From Isoptericola luteus (lineage in GTDB: Bacteria; Actinomycetota; Actinomycetes; Actinomycetales; Cellulomonadaceae): a stretch of 64,000 nucleotides of DNA. The DNA lies in assembly GCF_020297055.1 (NCBI RefSeq), contig NZ_JAIXCQ010000001.1, positions 507,610-571,609 of the forward strand. Direction: 5' to 3'. Shown here in pieces: positions 59,025 through 64,000 of this stretch. Position 1 is the first letter of the stretch, and every line of letters begins with the position of its first letter. The notes below the pieces were generated by a model. That model was not told the DNA's origin. It ran no database searches and saw nothing but the letters and a program-made list of their open reading frames with translations. The translations under genes and the position numbers were made by a program.

Positions 59025-61118
59025 TCAGCCGGCCCGCACCACCCGCACCGCACCCGCGGGCACGGTGAGGAGGCCGTCCACGGCGGCGTCGGTCAGCAGC
59101 TCCCGGCCCGTCACGGGTGCGTCGGCGGTGCCGAGCGTCGCGTCGGTGTCGGTGTGGTTGATCGCGAACAACCACGACGTGCCGGTGCGCTGCCCTGGCG
59201 CGGCGTCGTCCGACCAGCGGCGCACCACCTCGACGCCTGCGGGGGCCGCGACGTCCGGGGCCACGCCGGCCTCGTCGACGAGCGTGCCGACCAGGGCGTC
59301 GAGCCCGCCCTCGTCGAGCCGGGCGCCCACGTACCAGGCCCGGCCGGAGCCCGTCTCGCGGCGGGTCACGGCGGGCCGCCCCCGCAGCACGCCGTCGTCG
59401 TAGGTGGCGACGGCCTCGGTCCCGTCGGCGAGGCGGGTCTTCTCCGTCCAGAGGTCGACCTGCGACGTGCCGCCCACGACCTTGCCGCTCACCGTGACCG
59501 TCTCGCCGGCCTGGAGCGTCACGAACTCCTCCGTCCGCACGCCGAGCAGGTCGCGGAACGCCCCGGGGTAGCCGCCGAGGCGGACGTGGTCGTGCTCGTC
59601 GACGACGCCGGAGAAGTAGGTGATCGCCACGGTCGCCCCGCGACGTGCCGCCGCCGCGACGTTCGCCGCGTCGGCGTCCGTGACCAGGTACGTGGTGGGC
59701 AGGACGACGAGGTCGTAGCCGCCGAGGTCGGCGTGCGGGGGCACGAGGTCGACGGTGACGCCGCGGCGCCACAGCGCGCGGTACCAGGCCTGCACCTGGT
59801 CGATGTAGCGCAGCTCCTGCGTCGGGTGCGAGTCCAGCTCGGCGCCCCACCACGAGGGCCAGTCCACGACGAGCGCCGTCCGGGCCCGCACCCGCGACCC
59901 GCGCACCTCGCCGAGCGACCGCAGCGTCCGCCCGAGGTGCACGACGTCGCGCCACACGTCCGTGTCCCGGCCGGCGTGGGGGACCATCGCCGAGTGGTAC
60001 TTCTCGGCGCCGGCCCTCGAGGCGCGCCACTGGAAGAACATCACGGAGTCCGCGCCGCGGGCCACGTGGGCGAGCGAGTCGCGCAGCATCTCGCCGGGCG
60101 CCTTCGCATGGTTGCGCGGCTGCCAGTTCACCGCCGACGTCGAGTGCTCCATGAGGATCCACGGCGCGCCGCCCGCGACGCCGCGCGACAGGTCGGCCGA
60201 GAACGCGAGCTCGACGTAGCGCTCGGCGTCGGCCGCGACCGTGTAGTGGTCGTTGGCGACGACGTCCAGCTCCGGTGCCCAGGAGAAGTAGTCCATGCCC
60301 TTGGTGGCGCTGGTCGCCATGAGGTTGGTCGTGGTGGGCACGTGCGGGGTGATCGCACGCAGGGTGTCGCGCAGGTCGCGGTAGTAGTCCAGCAGGGCAT
60401 CGGAGGAGAAGCGGTCGAAGTCGAGCTGCTGGGTCGGGTTGGCGAACGTCGGCGCGACGAGCGGCGGCAGCACGTCGTGGAACGAGCCGTACCGCTGCGA
60501 CCAGAACGCCGTGCCCCACGCCTCGTTGAGCGCGTCGACGGTGGTGTAACGCTCGCGCAGCCAGTCGCGGAACGCGGCGGCCGCGGCGTCGGAGTAGTCG
60601 CGCGGCACGTGGCAGCCGATCTCGTTGTCCACGTGCCACAGCGCCAGCGCGGGGTGGTCGCGGTAGCGCTCCGCGACACGGGTGGCCATGCGCAGCGCGT
60701 AGTCGCGGTGCACCGGGTGCGTGACGGCGTACGACTGGCGGCCGCCCTGGTGCAGCACGGTGCCGTCGGCGAGCCGCGGCAGGATCTCCGGGTGCTTGCG
60801 GGTGAGCCACGGCGGCGGGGAGGCGGTGGCGGTGGCGAGGGCCACCTGGATGCCGGTGGTGTGCAGCCGGTCCAGCGTCTCGTCGAGCCAGCCCCAGTCG
60901 AGCTCGCCCTCGCGTGGCTCGAGGGTGGCCCAGGAGAAGATCGCCACGCTGACCAGGTTGACCCCGGCCTCGCGCATGAGCTCGAGGTCCTCGAGGCGGA
61001 CCTCGTCCGGCCACTGCTCGGGGTTGTAGTCGCCGCCGAAGCCGAGGCCTGTGAGGCCGGCGTTCCAGGCGCGGACCTGGGAGGGGTCGAAGGACTCCGG
61101 TGTGGTGCGTCGTCGCAT
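59025..61118 (-). CDS. GH42 beta-galactosidase
   Basis: The 697-residue cytoplasmic enzyme has the GH42 barrel, trimerisation domain and C-terminal beta domain. GFGGDYNPEQW opens it; the acid/base is Glu166 (HVDNEIG) and the nucleophile Glu324 (ILMEHST). It lacks the Cys-rich zinc cluster present in the GH42 enzyme at 28298, so the two represent different GH42 subgroups. It would remove galactose from RG-I galactan side chains. ATG 61118 has no good ribosome site; a TGAATCGGTTCA box lies 17 bases upstream, placing it in the rhamnose-type regulon. Confidence 0.92.
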   Translation of the reverse strand: MRRRTTPESFDPSQVRAWNAGLTGLGFGGDYNPEQWPDEVRLEDLELMREAGVNLVSVAIFSWATLEPREGELDWGWLDETLDRLHTTGIQVALATATASPPPWLTRKHPEILPRLADGTVLHQGGRQSYAVTHPVHRDYALRMATRVAERYRDHPALALWHVDNEIGCHVPRDYSDAAAAAFRDWLRERYTTVDALNEAWGTAFWSQRYGSFHDVLPPLVAPTFANPTQQLDFDRFSSDALLDYYRDLRDTLRAITPHVPTTTNLMATSATKGMDYFSWAPELDVVANDHYTVAADAERYVELAFSADLSRGVAGGAPWILMEHSTSAVNWQPRNHAKAPGEMLRDSLAHVARGADSVMFFQWRASRAGAEKYHSAMVPHAGRDTDVWRDVVHLGRTLRSLGEVRGSRVRARTALVVDWPSWWGAELDSHPTQELRYIDQVQAWYRALWRRGVTVDLVPPHADLGGYDLVVLPTTYLVTDADAANVAAAARRGATVAITYFSGVVDEHDHVRLGGYPGAFRDLLGVRTEEFVTLQAGETVTVSGKVVGGTSQVDLWTEKTRLADGTEAVATYDDGVLRGRPAVTRRETGSGRAWYVGARLDEGGLDALVGTLVDEAGVAPDVAAPAGVEVVRRWSDDAAPGQRTGTSWLFAINHTDTDATLGTADAPVTGRELLTDAAVDGLLTVPAGAVRVVRAG

Positions 61119-61134
61119 GGTCGGGAGTCTGCCA

Positions 61135-61146
61135 TGAATCGGTTCA
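61135..61146. promoter_or_regulatory. Rhamnose-regulon LacI box before GH42
   Basis: TGAATCGGTTCA (TGAACCGATTCA on the GH42 strand) matches 62359-62370 exactly and the boxes at 63073 and 49343 closely. It lies 17 bases upstream of the GH42 start codon. Confidence 0.7.
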
Positions 61147-61152
61147 ACGCCG

Positions 61153-61221
61153 CGAGATCGAGGTACCCGTCGCGAGATCGACCTTCTGAAGGTCGATCTC
61201 GCGACGGGTACCTCGATCTCG
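61153..61221. repeat. 33-bp perfect inverted repeat between lacI and GH42
   Basis: Arms 61153-61185 and 61189-61221 are perfectly complementary over 33 bp with a three-base loop. Each arm contains CGAGATCGAGG and GCGAGATCGACC, so the arm itself has a degenerate internal repeat. It begins 25 bases after the stop of the upstream LacI gene and lies just upstream of the GH42 regulator box; it would be a strong terminator for lacI and leaves little room for a GH42 promoter. Confidence 0.9.
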
Positions 61222-61246
61222 GGGGAGGCTCGGGGGAGCGGGCGGG

Positions 61247-62266
61247 TCAGCCGACGCCGGTCGTCGACTCCCGCACCACGAGCTCGGGCTGGAACGTCAC
61301 GTGCGCGACGGTGTCGTCGGCGTCGAGCAGCAGGTCCGCCGCCCGGTAGCCGAGCTGGTGCGTGGGCTGCCGCACCGACGTCAGCGGCGTCGCCAGCTCG
61401 CCCGCGAACGCGACGTCGTCGTATCCGACCACGGCCATGCCCGACGGCACCGGCACGCCGGCGATGCGCAGGGACCGCAGCGCGCCGAGCGCGGTGAGGT
61501 CGTTGACGCAGACCATCGCGGTGGGGCGATCCTCGAGCGCGAGCACCCGCTGGGTGCCGGCCTGGCCGCCGTCGGCGTTGAGGCTGCGGATGGTCACCTC
61601 GACGAGCGCCTCGTCAGGGTCCATGTCCGCCGCCGCGAGGGCCGACCGGATGCCGTCGGAGCGGTCGGCGCACTGCCGGATCGAGTGCGGCCCGTTGAGG
61701 AACGCGAGGCGCTCGTGGCCGAGCCCGACGAGGTGCTGCGTCGCTGCCGCGGCGCCCGCGCGGTCGTCGACGGCGACGGAGGACAGGGTGTCCGAGGGGG
61801 AGGGGCGGTCGAGCAGGACGACGCGCAGACCGCGCGCCCGCAGCGACTCCAGGTGGTCGAGCTCGTCCGTGGCCGGTACGACCATGACGCCCTGCACGCC
61901 GTGCTCCTCGAAGAGCCGCAGGTACCGGGCCTCGCGCTCCGGCTCCTCGTCGGAGCTGGCGAGCATCAGGGTGTACCCCGCCTCGTCGAGACGGTCCTCG
62001 ATGCCGCGGGCGACGTCGGTGAAGAACGGGTTCGCGACGTCGAGCACGATCGCGCCGGCGGTGGTGATCGTGCCCGCCCGCAGCTGGCGGGCGGAACCGT
62101 TCGGCACGAACTCGAGCTCGTCGATGGCGGCGACGACGCGCTCGCGGGTGGCGGGCGAGACGCGGTCGGGGCGGTTGAGGACGTTCGAGACCGTGCCGAC
62201 GGAGACCCGAGCCAGGCGGGCGACGTCGCTGATGGAGGCGCGGCGTCGCGGTGCGGTCGTGGTCAT
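61247..62266 (-). CDS. LacI-family regulator of the rhamnose/rhamnogalacturonan regulon
   Basis: The 339-residue protein has an N-terminal LacI helix-turn-helix (SISDVARLARVSVGTVSNVLNRPDRVSPATRERVVAAI) and the effector domain (GAIVLDVANPFFTDVARGIEDRLDEAGYTLMLASSDE, GHERLAFLNGP, AVVGYDDVAFAGELATPLTSVRQP). GAGGAG lies eight bases before ATG 62266. It lies between the GH42 gene and rhaM, and four TGAAMCGATWCA boxes sit at the promoters of its neighbours. Rhamnose or a rhamnose-containing product is the probable effector. Confidence 0.88.
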   Translation of the reverse strand: MTTTAPRRRASISDVARLARVSVGTVSNVLNRPDRVSPATRERVVAAIDELEFVPNGSARQLRAGTITTAGAIVLDVANPFFTDVARGIEDRLDEAGYTLMLASSDEEPEREARYLRLFEEHGVQGVMVVPATDELDHLESLRARGLRVVLLDRPSPSDTLSSVAVDDRAGAAAATQHLVGLGHERLAFLNGPHSIRQCADRSDGIRSALAAADMDPDEALVEVTIRSLNADGGQAGTQRVLALEDRPTAMVCVNDLTALGALRSLRIAGVPVPSGMAVVGYDDVAFAGELATPLTSVRQPTHQLGYRAADLLLDADDTVAHVTFQPELVVRESTTGVG

Positions 62267-62345
62267 GGTGGGTGCTCCTCGTGGTCCGGGCGCCACGTCG
62301 CGCCGTCGCCCCAGGGTACGGGCAGCCGGGCGGCGACGGGCCTGC

Positions 62346-62370
62346 TAGGTTCGCGTGATGAACCGATTCA
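62346..62370 (+). promoter_or_regulatory. Leaderless-type promoter and LacI box at the rhaM start
   Basis: TAGGTT (62346-62351) ends six bases before ATG 62358, so transcription would begin at or next to the start codon. TGAACCGATTCA (62359-62370) overlaps the start codon by two bases and encodes the N-terminal Asn-Arg-Phe. No ribosome-binding site is present, which fits a leaderless mRNA. Confidence 0.6.
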
Positions 62371-62732
62371 CAGGGGACGGTGCGACGACGCACGTCTGCT
62401 TCGTGTCGCGGGTGCGGCCCGACCGGCTCGACGAGTATCGCGCTGCCCACGCCGCCGTCTGGCCCGAGATGCTCGAGGCCCTCGCCGAGACCGGCTGGCA
62501 CGACTACCGGCTGTTCCTCGGCGCCGACGGGTTGCTCGTCGGCGTCCTGCGCACCGACGACTATGCGCGCGCGCAGCGGGACATGGCCGCGCGCGAGGTC
62601 AACGACCGGTGGCAGGCGCAGATGAAGGACTTCTTCCTGCCCGCCGACGGTCGGCCCGACGAGGGGTTCGTCCAGCTCGAGGAGGTCTTCCACCTGGAGT
62701 CGCAGCTCGAGGACGCCCGCCGTCAGCGCTGA
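62358..62732 (+). CDS. rhaM: L-rhamnose mutarotase
   Basis: The 124-residue protein interconverts the anomers of L-rhamnose. The RhaM pattern is clear: CFVSRVRPDRLDEYRAAHAAVWPEMLEALAETGWHDYRLFL with the catalytic His, then VNDRWQAQMKDFF near the end. The size is close to the usual 105-115 residues. The preceding GTG at 62355 is also in frame; ATG 62358 is chosen because it fits a leaderless start. It is divergent from the LacI regulator and upstream of L-rhamnose isomerase. Confidence 0.87.
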   Translation: MNRFTGDGATTHVCFVSRVRPDRLDEYRAAHAAVWPEMLEALAETGWHDYRLFLGADGLLVGVLRTDDYARAQRDMAAREVNDRWQAQMKDFFLPADGRPDEGFVQLEEVFHLESQLEDARRQR

Positions 62733-62744
62733 ACCGCCGCGACC

Positions 62745-63032
62745 TGTCAGGACGAGGGCCACGAAGACGTGCACGTGACCCTGACAGGTCGCAGCGCCCG
62801 GGAGCTGTCAGGACGAGGACCACGAAGACGTGCACGTGACCCTGACAGGTCGCAGCGCCCGGGAGCTGTCAGGACGAGGGCGATGAAGACGTGCACGTGG
62901 CCCTGACAGGTCGCAGCGCCCGGGAGCTGTCAGGACGAGGGCGATGAATACGTGCACGTGGCCCTGACAGGTCGCAGCGCCCGGGAGCTGTCAGGACGAG
63001 GATCACGAAGACGTGCACGTGACCCTGACGCG
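62745..63032. repeat. Five-fold tandem array of the 44-bp palindromic element (61-bp period)
   Basis: Elements begin at 62745, 62806, 62867, 62928 and 62989, each 44 bp with CTGTCAGG ... CCTGACAG ends and an ACGTGCACGTG centre, separated by a constant 17-bp spacer GTCGCAGCGCCCGGGAG. The last unit ends in a degenerate CCTGACGC. Copies differ at a few inner sites. The array occupies most of the 426-bp gap between rhaM and the isomerase. Confidence 0.9.
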
Positions 63033-63043
63033 ACGCAGGCGGT

Positions 63044-63084
63044 TGACGACGGCCGGCGCCGACCTTACGCTATGAAACGATTCA
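63044..63084 (+). promoter_or_regulatory. Promoter and LacI box of the rhamnose isomerase gene
   Basis: TTGACG (63044-63049) and TACGCT (63066-63071), 16 bases apart, form a promoter. TGAAACGATTCA (63073-63084) follows the -10 element directly, over the expected transcription start. The leader to ATG 63159 is about 80 bases and ends with GAGGAGGA. Confidence 0.65.
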
Positions 63085-63158
63085 AGCCACGTGGTCGACA
63101 CGTCGACGACGATGGGCCGCACATCGTCGCGCGACGGAGCGTGACCGAGGAGGAAGAG

Positions 63159-64000
63159 ATGACGGTGAGGACGCCCGTGCTCGACGCGCGGCTGCGCAAG
63201 GCGCTCGGTGAGCAGACGATCGAGCTGCCCTCGTGGGCGTTCGGCAACTCCGGCACCCGGTTCAAGGTGTTCAGCACACCGGGGACGCCGCGGGACCCGT
63301 ACGAGAAGATCGCGGACGCCGCCCAGGTGCATCGCCACACCGGGATCGCGCCGCGGGTCTCGCTGCACATCCCGTGGGACCTGGTCGACGACTTCACCGA
63401 CCTGGCCCGGCACGCCCAGGAGCACGGCGTGACCATCGGGATGATCAACTCGAACCTGTTCCAGGACGACGACTACAAGCTCGGCTCGCTCACCCACGCC
63501 GACCCGGCGGTGCGCCGCAAGGCGGTCGCCCACCACGTGCAGTGCGTCGACGTCATGCGGGCCACGGGCTCGACGGAGCTGAAGGTCTGGCTGCCGGACG
63601 GCACCAACTACCCCGGCCAGGACTCGATCCGCGCCCGGCAGGACCGGCTCGCGGAGTCGCTCGCGGAGATCTACGCGGCGCTGGACGACGACCACCGGAT
63701 GGTGCTCGAGTACAAGTTCTTCGAGCCGGCGTTCTACCACACGGACGTGCCCGACTGGGGCACGTCGCTGCTGCACTGCCTGGCGCTGGGCCCCAAGGCG
63801 AAGGTCGTCCTCGACACGGGCCACCACGCGCCGGGGACCAACATCGAGTTCATCGTCGCGCAGCTGCTGCGGCAGGGCCGGCTCGGCGCGTTCGACTTCA
63901 ACTCGCGCTTCTACGCCGACGACGACCTCATGGTGGGCGCGGCCGACCCGTTCCAGCTCTTCCGGATCATGCACGAGATCGTCCAGGCCGACGCGCTGCG
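63159..64000 (+). CDS. rhaI: L-rhamnose isomerase, 5' part (cut by window end)
   Basis: The frame is open from ATG 63159, behind GAGGAGGA, through the end of the window (280 codons visible). It is a TIM-barrel sugar isomerase converting L-rhamnose to L-rhamnulose. Metal-site motifs in order are VLEYKFFEPAFYHTD (Glu), VVLDTGHHAPGTNIE (Asp and His) and FDFNSRFYADDDLMVGA (Asp); these match the Pseudomonas stutzeri-type L-rhamnose isomerase used by actinobacteria rather than E. coli RhaA. Further rhamnose genes (aldolase/dehydrogenase, kinase) are expected beyond the window. Confidence 0.9.
   Translation, partial: MTVRTPVLDARLRKALGEQTIELPSWAFGNSGTRFKVFSTPGTPRDPYEKIADAAQVHRHTGIAPRVSLHIPWDLVDDFTDLARHAQEHGVTIGMINSNLFQDDDYKLGSLTHADPAVRRKAVAHHVQCVDVMRATGSTELKVWLPDGTNYPGQDSIRARQDRLAESLAEIYAALDDDHRMVLEYKFFEPAFYHTDVPDWGTSLLHCLALGPKAKVVLDTGHHAPGTNIEFIVAQLLRQGRLGAFDFNSRFYADDDLMVGAADPFQLFRIMHEIVQADAL

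Noticed and set aside
62745-63032. CRISPR array
   Set aside because: The period is regular, but the 17-bp spacers are identical while the 44-bp units vary. That is the reverse of a CRISPR, and no cas genes are present.
63003-63974. 323-codon minus-strand frame at the window end
   Set aside because: It is the complement of the L-rhamnose isomerase gene, which has clear metal-binding motifs on the + strand, and it lacks any protein pattern.
1-64000. Insertion sequence, prophage or integron
   Set aside because: No transposase, integrase, resolvase or phage structural motif was found in any frame, and no terminal inverted repeats with target duplications were seen around the palindromic elements.

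Overview
The window is very GC-rich, densely packed DNA with short intergenic gaps, many ATGA/GTGA start-stop overlaps and several GTG/TTG starts. Lipoprotein-anchored binding proteins, ABC sugar importers, LacI/IclR/GntR regulators and glycoside hydrolases dominate. This points to a carbohydrate-degrading actinobacterium, most likely Micrococcales (Cellulomonas/Cellulosimicrobium/Isoptericola-like). The genus is inferred from style only.

Layout. (1) 1-627: 3' end of clpC, then a strong terminator. (2) 0.77-16.1 kb: a sialic-acid locus. It holds a secreted sialidase, divergent from an MFS transporter, a GH2 glycosidase and a DUF2804 protein; then a FadR-type GntR regulator, divergent from a Dpp-like importer (one permease is fused to an ATPase) followed by nanA, nanK and nanE. 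An identical 14-bp word lies in both divergent intergenic regions and is the probable regulator box. (3) 16.1-20.7 kb: a striking inverted repeat array, a HAD phosphatase, an NAD epimerase, and an IclR regulator divergent from KDPG aldolase and KDG kinase. (4) 20.7-30.4 kb: a LacI regulator divergent from an LplABC-type importer, a GH39 beta-xylosidase, a YesL-like protein and a GH42 beta-galactosidase. (5) 30.3-35.3 kb: a two-component system divergent from a translationally coupled flavoenzyme plus DrrAB-type exporter. (6) 35.3-49.1 kb: a glucuronate locus with a serine hydrolase, GH67 alpha-glucuronidase, uxuA, uxaC, a LacI regulator, a PotABCD-like importer with its own ATPase, and fructuronate reductase. 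(7) 49.2-64 kb: a rhamnogalacturonan/rhamnose regulon with an importer, a second YesL-like protein, PL11 rhamnogalacturonan lyase, a Gfo/Idh/MocA oxidoreductase, an ABC-F protein, a second GH42, a LacI regulator, rhaM and the 5' part of L-rhamnose isomerase. Four boxes of consensus TGAAMCGATWCA tie this regulon together.

How the genes cooperate: GH67, GH39, GH42, PL11 and the sialidase release sugars from glucuronoxylan, pectin and sialoglycans. Each locus has its own importer. Uronates pass through UxaC, UxuB and UxuA to 2-keto-3-deoxygluconate, which the kinase and aldolase at 19-20.7 kb take to pyruvate and glyceraldehyde-3-phosphate. The LplABC-like and rhamnogalacturonan importers carry no ATPase gene here and probably share a housekeeping ATPase encoded elsewhere.

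The least expected content is a set of palindromic elements. At 16.1 kb a 4+4 inverted array supplies the stop codons of both flanking convergent genes. A 44-bp hairpin element occurs singly at 709, in frame inside the GH67 gene at 38834, and as five 61-bp tandem units at 62.7 kb. Three further long perfect hairpins lie at gene ends, two of them containing a stop codon.
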